Source of the DNA: an uncultured Planctomycetaceae bacterium
Lineage (GTDB): Bacteria > Planctomycetota > Planctomycetia > Planctomycetales > Planctomycetaceae
Direction of reading: 5' to 3'
Assembly (NCBI GenBank): GCA_903921605.1
Contig: CAIXQV010000997.1
Coordinates: 1 to 23,539 of the forward strand
Length of the DNA stretch: 23,539 nucleotides
A program made the position numbers and the translations under genes. The notes below the pieces were generated by a model that was not told where the DNA came from, made no database searches, and saw nothing but the letters and a program-made list of their open reading frames with translations. Positions 1 to 8,229 of the stretch are shown here, one piece after another (positions within the stretch are counted from its first letter, which is position 1; every line of letters begins with the position of its first letter).

Positions 1-464
1 CCAACCTCTTCTTCCCCTTCGATCAGAACCTTCACATTGACCGGCAGACTGCCGTGAATCTTGGTCCAGGCCTCGATGGACTTCAGGTGAGTAAACAACT
101 GGCCTTTGTCGTCCGTTGCTCCTCGAGCAAACAGTTTCCCATCTCGAACCTGGGGTTCGAAGGCAGGAGTCGTCCACAGGTTCAAAGGATCCGGAGGCTG
201 CACATCATAATGACCGTAGACCAGCACCGTCGGGAGAGCGGGGTTTTCGATCCGCTCACCGTAAACAATCGGATGGCCTTTGGTAGGATAGATGGTGGCC
301 TTCAGGCCGGCTTCCGTCATTGAGTTCTGCACCCACTCGGCACAAATTCCCATCTGCGGAGCATAAGCACTGTCCGCGCTGACACTGGGAATGCGGAGGA
401 AGCTGCAAAGCTGCTCCAGCGAGATCGATTGCTGCTGTCGAAGAAAATCGAGCACATCATTCAT
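1..464 (-). CDS. M20-family metallopeptidase / dipeptidase (partial, C-terminus beyond left edge)
   Basis: The reverse strand reads open from an ATG at 464 to the window edge, giving about 154 residues of the N-terminal half of a zinc metallopeptidase of the M20 (ArgE/DapE/CNDP dipeptidase) family. Visible motifs are YGHYDVQP (about residues 83-90; the His is a metal ligand and the Asp is catalytic), RGATDDKGQ (about 114-122; bridging Asp) and EGEEEV near the window edge (catalytic Glu plus metal Glu). The family hydrolyses dipeptides or deacylates amino acids in the cytoplasm, and no signal peptide is seen. Its start lies 66 bp downstream of the MBL-fold gene stop on the same strand, so the two are probably co-transcribed. 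The substrate cannot be told from this half. Only a weak AGGCGA stretch precedes the start. Confidence 0.9.
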   Translation of the reverse strand, partial: MNDVLDFLRQQQSISLEQLCSFLRIPSVSADSAYAPQMGICAEWVQNSMTEAGLKATIYPTKGHPIVYGERIENPALPTVLVYGHYDVQPPDPLNLWTTPAFEPQVRDGKLFARGATDDKGQLFTHLKSIEAWTKIHGSLPVNVKVLIEGEEEV

Positions 465-530
465 GAGAGTCGCCTGATACTTTTAGTAATTCCGCCACGA
501 AACCATCACGCAACCGCATCCGACGCTTAA

Positions 531-1322
531 TCAGGATGCAGCCGGATTTTGACCCTTCGCAAGTTCCGCTTCCCACTCGTCCAGCAAAGGCCAGTCAACG
601 GCGCACGTTCCGAAGTCGGCCATGTGTTGATATTTGTCGAGGCGATCAATCGCCGACTGCAGCAGCTTTGCTTCATTTCGGAATGCTGGTCCGTGACTTG
701 GCAACAACCACTCAACACTGCTCTTCTGAATTCGCTTCAGGGAGTCAATAAACGCTGGCAGGTCAGAACCATGATGTGCATCAATACTGCCAACGCATCC
801 ATCCCGGAAAATATTGTCGCCGGAAAACAGAAGGTTCCCGAGTCGAAATGCCAACTGACCGACGGCATGACCCGGAGTATGCCAGACCTGGATCTTCAGC
901 TTGCCAAGCTCCAGTGTTGTTCCTTCATCGACCTCTTTGTCGATCACGAAGTTCGGCATGTCGATGGAAATTCCCTGCGCGGGGATTTCTGCAAATGAAG
1001 CAATGCGATCGTTCGACTCGAGAATGATCTTCGCATCGGGATGAGCAACGAGCTGCGAACCCGGCAGCAGCTCTTTCGCGCGCTGGAATCCCTGGACATG
1101 GTCCGCGTCCGCGTGTGTCGCGACGAGATACTTGCAGTTGGCGAGAGGGAAGTCCATCTGACGAATCAGATCGATGATTTCATCGACGGTGTCAGCGTAC
1201 CCGATATCCAGCAGCATCCAGTCGCTGCCGGAGAAAATCAGATACACACAGCATCCCAGTCGACGCCGCGCCTGAAAGTTGAGTTCAATTACGTTTGGAA
1301 AAAGCTCACGCCGTTCGAGCAT
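531..1322 (-). CDS. MBL-fold metallo-hydrolase
   Basis: This 263-residue protein has the metallo-beta-lactamase fold signature. Motif 1 is HADADH (residues 70-75), the HxDxDH variant in which the usual second His is Asp. Then come a TPGH motif (His152), SGDN (Asp169) and PSHGP (His210), so a dinuclear metal site is plausible. There is no signal peptide, so it is probably cytoplasmic. Family members hydrolyse thioesters, lactones, phosphodiesters or related bonds, and nothing here fixes the substrate. It lies upstream of the M20 peptidase on the same strand. The start at 1322 has only a weak GAGCGG upstream. The N-terminal [15 protein letters not shown] is typical of planctomycete MBL hydrolases (inference). 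Confidence 0.88.
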   Translation of the reverse strand: MLERRELFPNVIELNFQARRRLGCCVYLIFSGSDWMLLDIGYADTVDEIIDLIRQMDFPLANCKYLVATHADADHVQGFQRAKELLPGSQLVAHPDAKIILESNDRIASFAEIPAQGISIDMPNFVIDKEVDEGTTLELGKLKIQVWHTPGHAVGQLAFRLGNLLFSGDNIFRDGCVGSIDAHHGSDLPAFIDSLKRIQKSSVEWLLPSHGPAFRNEAKLLQSAIDRLDKYQHMADFGTCAVDWPLLDEWEAELAKGQNPAAS

Positions 1323-1823
1323 TGGGGCCGCTCACATGTCCTTAACAGGGGTCTGGCTGCCGCGAAATCCCACTTTGGCAGCCCTGTGACGGATTCTAGG
1401 GAAGCCCCTCAGTCCCGGCAACGCACCCTTCCGTTCCTCCCAGGGCAACGAACATTTCCGGGATGAGCCTGATTTAGGCTGTTTCAGCGTCGTGAGACCT
1501 GTTCCAGCGGAGTGACTTTTGCTTCGCTAGAGTCCTCACAATCCCTACAGAGGCGTCATCGCGAGCAACATTGTCATAAATGCTGCCTGCCTGGCGGACT
1601 CCCGACGTTATAGTTTTTTTGCGGCCGGACATGACGGGGCTGTTGTGGCCGGATGTTTTTGCGAATAAAACGTGAGTTCGCAGAATCTGGAAATTCCAAA
1701 GTGCGGGGTCTTAGGCGTCAGTTTAAAAACGATGGTGTCTGGCAGTCTGAATTGGGCACACCTGAAGATTAGGCCCAAAGCATTGTCCGGCATCGTTAAT
1801 CGGCACGGCAGGAGTAGTTCTCA
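1323..1823. other. Divergent intergenic region, about 500 bp, no gene seen
   Basis: This spacer lies between the leftward MBL-fold gene and the rightward M24-like gene, so it should hold both promoters. Open frames entering it are short and overlap the MBL gene in other frames. Two small structures are visible: a TGCGAA/TTCGCA inverted repeat at 1660-1682 and two copies of GGCCGGA at 1622-1628 and 1647-1653. A run of seven T follows TATAG near 1610. I could not assign a convincing -35/-10 pair, and no tRNA cloverleaf was recognised. Confidence 0.6.
1660..1682. promoter_or_regulatory. Inverted repeat TGCGAA-N11-TTCGCA, possible operator
   Basis: The six-base arms at 1660-1665 and 1677-1682 are perfect and separated by 11 bases. 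They lie about 140 bp upstream of the M24-like start. The spacing suits a dimeric regulator, but the arms do not extend further and no regulator gene is adjacent. Chance occurrence is possible. Confidence 0.25.
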
Positions 1824-3173
1824 ATGAGCTCTGGAAGCATGGATGATGCATCCCGCCGTCGTTGTCTGATTCAGGACAAACGCCGTCTGGCTGATGTCGA
1901 AGAGAAGCAGGAGCGGGTTCGAGCATTCCTTGCGTCGGTTGGTGCCGATGCTGTGTTGCTCCAGGACCCGGCTAACATCGCATGGTTTACGGCTGGCGGG
2001 GATTTAAGTCGATGTGCGTCCGACAGTTGTACCAGCAGCGTATTTGTCACCGAAGACGCTCGTCTGTTTGCCACCAACGCCGTGGATTCCGCGCAGCTCT
2101 TTGAACGAGAATGCTTTGGCCTCGGTTTCCAGTTGAAGCAACGCGAATGGTTTCAGCCACACTGTGCATTGGTGGAAGATCTCTGTCGTGGCCGCAAGGT
2201 CGTGAGCGACTCTGGGTTCGAGGGGACTCGTAACGTCGGCAAACGAATTGCCAAACTTCGTCTGCCGCTCACGGGTCTCGAAGTCGACCGTTTGCGAAAA
2301 CTGAGCAAAGTATTGGTCCACGCGGTTGAAGTGACGGCCGGTCATATTCGCAAAGGCGTTACGGAAGCCGCTGTGGCCGGTGAATTGAGCAACCGACTTC
2401 TGCGCCGGACGGTGACACCAGCAAGAATTCAGGTGTGTGCTGACGGTCGTAACATTCGTTATCGTCACTGGAGCTACAGCGAAGATCCCATTGAATCTTA
2501 TGCGACGGTTTCCTGTGTTGCTCGCCGCTGGGGTCTGCATGTCGCGGTGTCGCGAACTGTGTGTCTGGATGAGGTTCCTCAGGATCTTTGGGCGGCTCAT
2601 CAAAAAGCAGTCATGATGCATGCCACGGGAATTTATTTTTCGCGACACGGTCAGCAGTTGAAAGATGTCTGGCCGAAGGTCAAACGCATTTACGACAAGT
2701 TCGGTCTGCCCTCCGAATGGCAACTGTGTGATCAGGCTGACATCATTGGTTATCGCACGAGCGAACATCAACTGACGCCGTCCTCCGAGTTTGAATTGCA
2801 GGGCCCAGTTCCGATCTTCTGGCATCCTGGAGTATCAGCCGCAATGCTCGGCGATACCGTGCTCGTAATGCCCAGTGGATTTGAGATGTTGACTCGCTCG
2901 ACGGTTTGGCCGGAACTCAAGGTTCAGGTCAAGGGGCATGATGTTCCATGTTCTGGTTTGCTTTTGATTCGAGAAACACAGGCTCCGGAATCGTCTTTGA
3001 AGACAAGTCGCGATCACGATCATGATTCGGCGATTTTCCGAGGCTATAACCTGCCAGACGATGACGCCGATGGATCCAGAATGGATTCGATCTGGGAGCT
3101 GGACATGTCCGCCGGCGGTTCCGTATTCGACGAGAGCGAATCGCAATACTCTCAGGAATCCGTGCTGGATTGA
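1824..3173 (+). CDS. M24 (creatinase/aminopeptidase P-like) fold protein lacking the metal ligands
   Basis: This 449-residue protein has a creatinase-like N-terminal domain (about 24-145, with the AVLLQDPANIAWFTAGGD region), followed by a pita-bread-like domain (about 155-385) starting with the characteristic EVDRLRKLSKVLVHA helix. The M24 metal-ligand positions are degenerate. The usual D-x(10)-D block reads VSCVARRWGLHVAVSRT (229-245) with no Asp. The GIG-HE-P block reads GYRTSEHQLTP (309-319), and the EPG block reads VMPSGFE (348-354). The final Glu is missing around 375-385. It is therefore likely a non-catalytic homologue that binds a peptide or acts structurally (inference). The last 60 residues are acidic and Ser/Asp rich. 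The start at 1824 has GGAG nine bases upstream. PriA follows in the same direction after 136 bp. Confidence 0.75.
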   Translation: MSSGSMDDASRRRCLIQDKRRLADVEEKQERVRAFLASVGADAVLLQDPANIAWFTAGGDLSRCASDSCTSSVFVTEDARLFATNAVDSAQLFERECFGLGFQLKQREWFQPHCALVEDLCRGRKVVSDSGFEGTRNVGKRIAKLRLPLTGLEVDRLRKLSKVLVHAVEVTAGHIRKGVTEAAVAGELSNRLLRRTVTPARIQVCADGRNIRYRHWSYSEDPIESYATVSCVARRWGLHVAVSRTVCLDEVPQDLWAAHQKAVMMHATGIYFSRHGQQLKDVWPKVKRIYDKFGLPSEWQLCDQADIIGYRTSEHQLTPSSEFELQGPVPIFWHPGVSAAMLGDTVLVMPSGFEMLTRSTVWPELKVQVKGHDVPCSGLLLIRETQAPESSLKTSRDHDHDSAIFRGYNLPDDDADGSRMDSIWELDMSAGGSVFDESESQYSQESVLD

Positions 3174-3309
3174 GCGTTCTCTCTGTGCCGAAACCCTTTA
3201 CTGACTGGGCACCTTCTGCTTGTTGCACGATTGAGTGTCGTCTTTCGCTCCGTGAAAGTAACATACCGCCTCGATGAGATTGGTAAGCGTTATTGAGTGA
3301 GCGACGATA

Positions 3310-5589
3310 GTGAGTTCTCAGGGACAATTTGGCTTTGCGGAGATGCGTGAATGGGAGCACGCTGCGATCGAGGATGTGAAGGTCGCAGAGGTCGTGTTTA
3401 ATTTACCGCTGGAGCGGCCTTACACCTATTCGATTCCAGAACCATTGCGAGATCTGATCAAACCCGGACAACGCGTGAAGGCTCCGCTCGGGCGAAGCAA
3501 TCGGATCGTTGTCGGTTACTGTGTGGCGATCAGGCCCGGTGAGTCCGGCCAGAAGCGTCTGAAGCCGATCGAAGAGTTGCTCGACAGCGAACCGTTGCTG
3601 AACAATCAGATGCTGGAGCTGACTCGCTGGATCGGCGAACGGTATTTATGCGGCTGGGGCCAAGTGCTGGACAGCGTTATTCCGGCCGGCGTTCGCAAGA
3701 AGAGCGGTACACGAGAAGTACAGAATTTTATTCTTGTTCCGGGCACGGAAGAGAAACTCACTTCCGCGCGTCTGAGTCGTCAGCAGAAGATGGTGATCGA
3801 GGTTCTGCAGAAATCGACCGGCCCTGTGACGGCGACGGATCTTTGCGAACGAGCCGGTTGCAGTCCCGGACCGCTGAAGTCATTGCAGGAACGAGGACTC
3901 ATCAAGGCGTTAAGAATTCGTTCCGAGATTTCCGGCGATGATCTGTTGCCGGTGCAGCAACAGGCAGACCTGAAATTGAACGTTCAGCAGCAGCAGGCTC
4001 TGGACAGAATTCTGCAGCCGATTCGAGCCGGCGCACATGAAACTTTGTTGTTGCATGGTGTGACTGGTAGCGGCAAGACGGAAGTCTATATCCGCGCGAT
4101 TCGTGAAGTGGTCAGCTATGGTCGGCAGGCGATTGTGCTGGTGCCGGAAATCAGCCTCACGCCGCAGACGATTCGTCGCTTCCGCAGCCGATTTTCCACA
4201 GTCGCCGTGCTGCATAGTCACATGACCGATGCCGAACGACACTGGCAGTGGCAGCAGATTTCCAGCGGCGAAATTCAGGTCGTCGTCGGAGCCCGCAGTG
4301 CGGTTTTTGCGCCGACGCCGAATCTGGGGCTGATCGTCATCGACGAAGAACATGAGCCGTCATTCAAGCAGGACAGCACACCTCGATATCATGCACGCGA
4401 GGTTGCCAGAAAGCGGTGCCTCGATGAGCGTGTGCCGCTGATTCTGGGGTCAGCGACACCAACTCTGGAATCGTGGATCCGGGCGACTCGCAAACTGGAT
4501 GTGCTGGTCTCAATGCCCAGTCGAGTTGAAGACAGACCGCTGCCGCCGGTGGTGGTTGTCGATACACGAAGCGATCCACGCATCGCAAAAGGATCCGCCA
4601 TCGGCCGCGCGCTGTATGGGGCGATTGATCGAGCGTTGAAAGATAAAGGGCAGGTTATTCTGTTTTTGAATCTTCGGGGATACTCGCCGACGGTCTGGTG
4701 TCGCAGTTGTGGAGCCGGCATCAAGTGCCCGAACTGCGATATTACTCTGACATGGCATCGTGACCGACAATGCGTTGTTTGTCACAGTTGCGATTACGAA
4801 ATCACTCCGCCTAAGGCCTGCCCGACATGCCAAAGTCCTGCTGTGCGATATCTTGGGACGGGGACGCAGAAGCTCGATGAAGAAGTGCGGAATACATTTC
4901 CGAATACGACGGTGATTCGCATGGACAGCGATTCCATGCAGAAGCCGGGCAGCCATGATGAGGCTCTGGAGAAGTTTCGGAAGGGCGAGGTGCAGATTCT
5001 GTTGGGAACTCAGATGATTGCCAAAGGGCTCGATTTTCCAAACGTCACTCTTGTTGGCGTGATCGATGCGGACACGATGCTGCGTCAGCCGGATCTTCGT
5101 GCGGCCGAGCGTACGTTTCAGTTGATTGCTCAGGTCGCCGGAAGAACGGGCCGCGGCGAACGTGGCGGAAGAGTTCTCGTGCAAACAACAAGCCCGAATG
5201 ATCCCGCAGTGAAGTTTGCATCGAAGCATGACTTCATCGGGTTCGCTCAGCACGAGTTGGCCGAACGTTACGACACTCAGGCCCCGCCGTTTTCCAGCGT
5301 AGCGCGAGTGATCTTTCGCGGGCCCGATGAGATGCGTACTCGTCAGACAGCACAGGCCGTCGCGGATCGGCTGAGGGCGGCTCGCAAAGGCGCGACGGAA
5401 GCGGTGCGGGTTTTGGGAGCAGCCCCGGCCCCGATTACTCGTTTACGTGGGCTATGGCGATTTCATCTGCAGATCGCAGCGAAAACGCCGGAGCTCGTGA
5501 AGGAATTATGGCAATCTGCCGAGCAATCTCTGTCATTGCCGGATGATGTGGAGTTTGCGATCGACGTCGATCCGATTAATGCCAGGTGA
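3310..5589 (+). CDS. priA: Primosomal protein N' (replication restart helicase PriA)
   Basis: PriA is a superfamily 2 3'-to-5' DNA helicase that recognises stalled or collapsed forks and reloads the replicative helicase. The protein is 759 residues from a GTG start at 3310. It has an N-terminal 3'-DNA-binding domain with VVFNLPLERPYTY (about 28-40), Walker A GVTGSGKT (250-257), Walker B DEEH (345-348) and the SATPTLESW motif (381-389). A zinc-binding cysteine cluster follows at C464, C467, C473, C476, C491, C494, C504 and C507, with one extra Cys at 488. Helicase motifs V/VI are at GTQMIAKGLDFPNV and QVAGRTGRG. The length fits the family. An ATG at 3343 is an alternative start; conservation only begins about residue 24, so the choice is uncertain. 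The gene ends four bases from the convergent peptidase gene. Confidence 0.96.
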   Translation: MSSQGQFGFAEMREWEHAAIEDVKVAEVVFNLPLERPYTYSIPEPLRDLIKPGQRVKAPLGRSNRIVVGYCVAIRPGESGQKRLKPIEELLDSEPLLNNQMLELTRWIGERYLCGWGQVLDSVIPAGVRKKSGTREVQNFILVPGTEEKLTSARLSRQQKMVIEVLQKSTGPVTATDLCERAGCSPGPLKSLQERGLIKALRIRSEISGDDLLPVQQQADLKLNVQQQQALDRILQPIRAGAHETLLLHGVTGSGKTEVYIRAIREVVSYGRQAIVLVPEISLTPQTIRRFRSRFSTVAVLHSHMTDAERHWQWQQISSGEIQVVVGARSAVFAPTPNLGLIVIDEEHEPSFKQDSTPRYHAREVARKRCLDERVPLILGSATPTLESWIRATRKLDVLVSMPSRVEDRPLPPVVVVDTRSDPRIAKGSAIGRALYGAIDRALKDKGQVILFLNLRGYSPTVWCRSCGAGIKCPNCDITLTWHRDRQCVVCHSCDYEITPPKACPTCQSPAVRYLGTGTQKLDEEVRNTFPNTTVIRMDSDSMQKPGSHDEALEKFRKGEVQILLGTQMIAKGLDFPNVTLVGVIDADTMLRQPDLRAAERTFQLIAQVAGRTGRGERGGRVLVQTTSPNDPAVKFASKHDFIGFAQHELAERYDTQAPPFSSVARVIFRGPDEMRTRQTAQAVADRLRAARKGATEAVRVLGAAPAPITRLRGLWRFHLQIAAKTPELVKELWQSAEQSLSLPDDVEFAIDVDPINAR

Positions 5590-5593
5590 CCGG

Positions 5594-6772
5594 TTATTCT
5601 TTGTCGTCAGTTCCATAGAACACCAGGTTCACGATCTTCCATTCGTCACCCTGTTTGATCAGCGTGAAGTGATCGTAGCCGTATTGTAAACGCGGGCCGG
5701 CGGTCAATTTCCAATACACGACTGCTCGTGCAAGATCGGCTTCAAAGCGAATCTCTGTCTTTACGGGAACCTCGATCGCTTTATGGGCGGCCGATTTGTG
5801 ATAGGCGGCTTGGCCAGCGACAAACGGGACTTTGTTCTGAGTATAGATTTCGCCGCCACGACTGATCTCCTGCACAACGGCACCGTCGGCAAAACAATCT
5901 CCGTAGTCTTTCATACGCTGCTCAGACCATGACAGGAAATAGTGCTTGATCAGTTTCTCGACAGCCGGCAGCTCAGGGTTTGTGGCCTTGCTCGACTTCT
6001 CTGCCGACTGAGTTGTTGGCTCAGCGGCGATCAGTGATGTCGGAGTTGCTTTTGTGTCAGCGGCTTTCTGAGTTGTTCGAAGAGTTCGCCAGGTTTCCAG
6101 ATAATCCCCCACGAACTGTTGAATGTACTTCGCGTCCACGCGTTTTTCGCTTACGGTTGCTCCGAGCGGCGGGACATGGCAAAACGCGACATCCAGCTCA
6201 GGATGTCTGGCATGCAGATACTCAAGCGAATACAGAGTCTCCTCGCAAAGATACTGACCTGCTCGGCGGGATACTCGAACGGGATAACCCTTGTCGGCCA
6301 GTCGGTGCTGCATTGCGTCACAGTCAAGAGACGCCTTGAACTCCGCCGGACCATCAGCAGTAATCGCAATCTTCGCGGGAAGTTTGCCGTCGTTATCCGG
6401 AATCTGACCGCGCTGGTTGGAGGCGCGAGATTCAAGAGCAAATCCGTCTGCACCTCCCTGACCAAAGGAGAAGACAGCGACTGGTTTATGCTGTTCAATC
6501 AGCTTCTGCAGATGCTTGAGCGGTTCGCCCCAGACAACAGGTAGCTCATGAGCGATGATTTGATGTCCGTGCCATTCTGTTTGATGCAGATTTCGAATGC
6601 CCTGCCATGAAGGATTTGCGGGACGGCTGGTGCCAAACGGTTCGAATCCTGTCAGCAAAATCACAGGCCTTGCATCATCCGCGAGGACTGCGGGTGAAAT
6701 CTGCGCCAATGGTGTCAGCCAGTTTGTACACGCACAGAGAACAGTCAGGAGCAACATCCGTGGAGGCATCAT
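5594..6772 (-). CDS. Exported pyroglutamyl-peptidase I (C15) fused to an NTF2/SnoaL-like domain
   Basis: From the ATG at 6772 this encodes 392 residues. A short hydrophobic leader (residues 6-30) precedes a C15 cysteine peptidase domain (about 36-230) that opens with VILLTGFEPFG. The family's catalytic triad is visible: Glu114 in ALESRASN, Cys176 in AGQYLCEETLY and His199 in AFCHVP. C15 enzymes remove N-terminal pyroglutamate from peptides. After a Thr/Ala/Lys-rich linker (about 231-268) comes a domain of about 120 residues (269-392) resembling NTF2/SnoaL folds (KHYFLSWSEQRMKDYGDCF, then alternating strands ending WKIVNLVFYG). Most C15 enzymes are cytoplasmic and single-domain, so both the leader and the fusion are unusual. 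Cys15 in LCAC could be a lipobox. The frame extends upstream to an ATG at 6889, but 6772 has GCGAGA upstream and yields the leader. Confidence 0.82.
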   Translation of the reverse strand: MMPPRMLLLTVLCACTNWLTPLAQISPAVLADDARPVILLTGFEPFGTSRPANPSWQGIRNLHQTEWHGHQIIAHELPVVWGEPLKHLQKLIEQHKPVAVFSFGQGGADGFALESRASNQRGQIPDNDGKLPAKIAITADGPAEFKASLDCDAMQHRLADKGYPVRVSRRAGQYLCEETLYSLEYLHARHPELDVAFCHVPPLGATVSEKRVDAKYIQQFVGDYLETWRTLRTTQKAADTKATPTSLIAAEPTTQSAEKSSKATNPELPAVEKLIKHYFLSWSEQRMKDYGDCFADGAVVQEISRGGEIYTQNKVPFVAGQAAYHKSAAHKAIEVPVKTEIRFEADLARAVVYWKLTAGPRLQYGYDHFTLIKQGDEWKIVNLVFYGTDDKE

Positions 6773-6962
6773 GAATCTATCTCGCTGAATCAGGCAAATC
6801 GCGTTCGTTCGGACGACGCATTGTGAGACACCGGAAACTATCAGTGAAGCAAGGATCGTACGGTACAGCCCTCGTCGCTCATGTCGCAATTCTTCGTCGC
6901 GAACAATTGATCGGGGCGAGAGCGAAAAGATTCTCAGGGGACATCAATAAGTAAAAGGCACG

Positions 6963-7262
6963 TTATGGCTTTTCCGAATCTGCACAGACACAGATCATTT
7001 TGTGACAGCCGGGGCATCCCTGGCCGTACTTCATCTGGACAGCTTCGGTCAAATTGATGCCGGCCACATTTGCAATGGTTGCCAGCCAGGCCAGAACATC
7101 CGCAAATTCTTTGGCGATCTCTTCTTTAGGTGACTCACGCAGAGCCGCTGCGAGTTCGCCGATTTCCTCCATGAGCCACATGAAGGTGCCCTCCACGCCG
7201 CGTGCCTGATCTTTGCGAGAATACATTCGATCAATCAACTGCTGTAGTTCGTCGAGTGTCAT
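6963..7262 (-). CDS. MazG-like nucleotide pyrophosphohydrolase with C-terminal Cys motif
   Basis: From the ATG at 7262 this encodes 99 residues of an all-alpha NTP pyrophosphohydrolase (MazG/dUTPase superfamily), which hydrolyses NTPs or dNTPs to the monophosphate and PPi. The Mg-binding motifs are EEIGE (32-36) and EFAD (52-55). The C-terminus carries CPGCHKMICVC (83-93), four cysteines that may bind zinc and are absent from classic MazG. A single MazG domain of this size normally works as a dimer or tetramer. Further in-frame starts lie upstream: ATG at 7283 and 7319, and TTG at 7337. I chose 7262 because AGG lies eight bases upstream and the domain begins there. It follows the SDR gene after 133 bp on the same strand, so it may belong to that transcript. 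Confidence 0.85.
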   Translation of the reverse strand: MTLDELQQLIDRMYSRKDQARGVEGTFMWLMEEIGELAAALRESPKEEIAKEFADVLAWLATIANVAGINLTEAVQMKYGQGCPGCHKMICVCADSEKP

Positions 7263-7395
7263 GCCGTGAGCCTGAAAAGACATTGAATTAGTCGTCGCAT
7301 TGGAGCATCTGACGTTCATTTTTTCGTCATGGTGCAATCAGAAACGGATACTGACCGGACACAATGATGACGTCAAGACATTGGCTTCCGAAGGC

Positions 7396-8202
7396 TTATT
7401 GATGCACGGGCTTCCGTAATGTCGCACCTGCGTTGGCCGCGAGATTCCCACCGTCCATGGGAATCAGAGTTCCAGTGATCCACTCCGAGGCATCCGAGGC
7501 CAGCAGCACAATCAGGCCCTGAATATCGGTTGGCTTTCCCAATCGACCGCACGGTATTCCGCTTAGCCATTGCTGTTCGATCGCAGGATCAGCAGCGATG
7601 CGTTTTTCGAGGCTGGGGTTCAGCACCTGAGCGGGCAAAATCGCATTGCAGCGAATCCCCTGAGCAGCCCATTCAGTGCTTAGTTCGCGAGTCATCTGGA
7701 TGACAGCTCCCATCGCCATGCTGTACGCAATATGGCCTCGACCGAGAGCTGTTGTGCTTGCCAGTGAGCCGATATTCACAATGCTTCCTTTGCCAGCCAT
7801 CAGCATGCGGCGCCCCGCTTCCTGACACATCAGAAACCGTCCGAAAACGAGATTCTGAAAGACCTGCTGCACCGTCGTCAGCGGCATCTCTTCAGGTTTG
7901 CCGAGGATGCCTTCTCCGGCGATATTGGCGAGGAAATCAATACGTCCGAACTGATGATCAAGGACCGTGAACAGCTCCTGAATTTCATCCGCATCTGAGA
8001 CATCCGTGCGACGATAAACGGCTTTGCGACCGGTCTTCAGGATCTCGTCAGTGGTGGCTTTCAGTCCCGGTTCATTCAGGTCCGCGAGCAGCAAATCCGC
8101 ACCATGTGCGGCCAGAGCCAACGCGGCCGCTTTGCCAAGACCGCTCGCGGCCCCGGAAACGATTGCCACTTTGCCGGAAAGATCAAAAAGAGAACTGGTC
8201 AT
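7396..8202 (-). CDS. SDR-family oxidoreductase homologue lacking the catalytic lysine
   Basis: This 268-residue classical short-chain dehydrogenase/reductase has a Rossmann dinucleotide motif SGAASGLG (16-23). Asp41 ends the second strand (LLADL), which suggests NAD(H) preference. The usual NNAG motif reads NIAG (93-96). The expected N-S-Y-K tetrad reads Asn117, Ser146, Tyr160 and Met164: the active-site segment is HIAYSMAMGAV where the family has YxxxK. The ATG codon for Met164 is unambiguous on the strand. Loss of this Lys normally abolishes or greatly lowers activity, so it may be a binding protein or use altered chemistry. AAGG lies eight bases before the ATG at 8202. The start is only 27 bp after the stop of the EutBC gene, indicating one operon and a likely role linked to its aldehyde product or amino-alcohol substrate (inference). 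Confidence 0.88.
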   Translation of the reverse strand: MTSSLFDLSGKVAIVSGAASGLGKAAALALAAHGADLLLADLNEPGLKATTDEILKTGRKAVYRRTDVSDADEIQELFTVLDHQFGRIDFLANIAGEGILGKPEEMPLTTVQQVFQNLVFGRFLMCQEAGRRMLMAGKGSIVNIGSLASTTALGRGHIAYSMAMGAVIQMTRELSTEWAAQGIRCNAILPAQVLNPSLEKRIAADPAIEQQWLSGIPCGRLGKPTDIQGLIVLLASDASEWITGTLIPMDGGNLAANAGATLRKPVHQ

Positions 8203-8229
8203 GAAGGTGCCTTTTATGAGCGGTGGGGA

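Noticed and set aside
1323..1823. Search for a tRNA or small RNA in the divergent spacer
   Set aside because: No cloverleaf, GTTCRA-type T-loop or strong terminator was recognised.
2004..2825. 273-codon open frame on the minus strand
   Set aside because: It lies wholly inside the M24-like gene, has no recognisable motif, and its composition is that of an antisense shadow.
4510..5253. 247-codon open frame on the minus strand inside priA
   Set aside because: It is antisense to the conserved helicase and zinc-binding part of PriA and shows no protein features.
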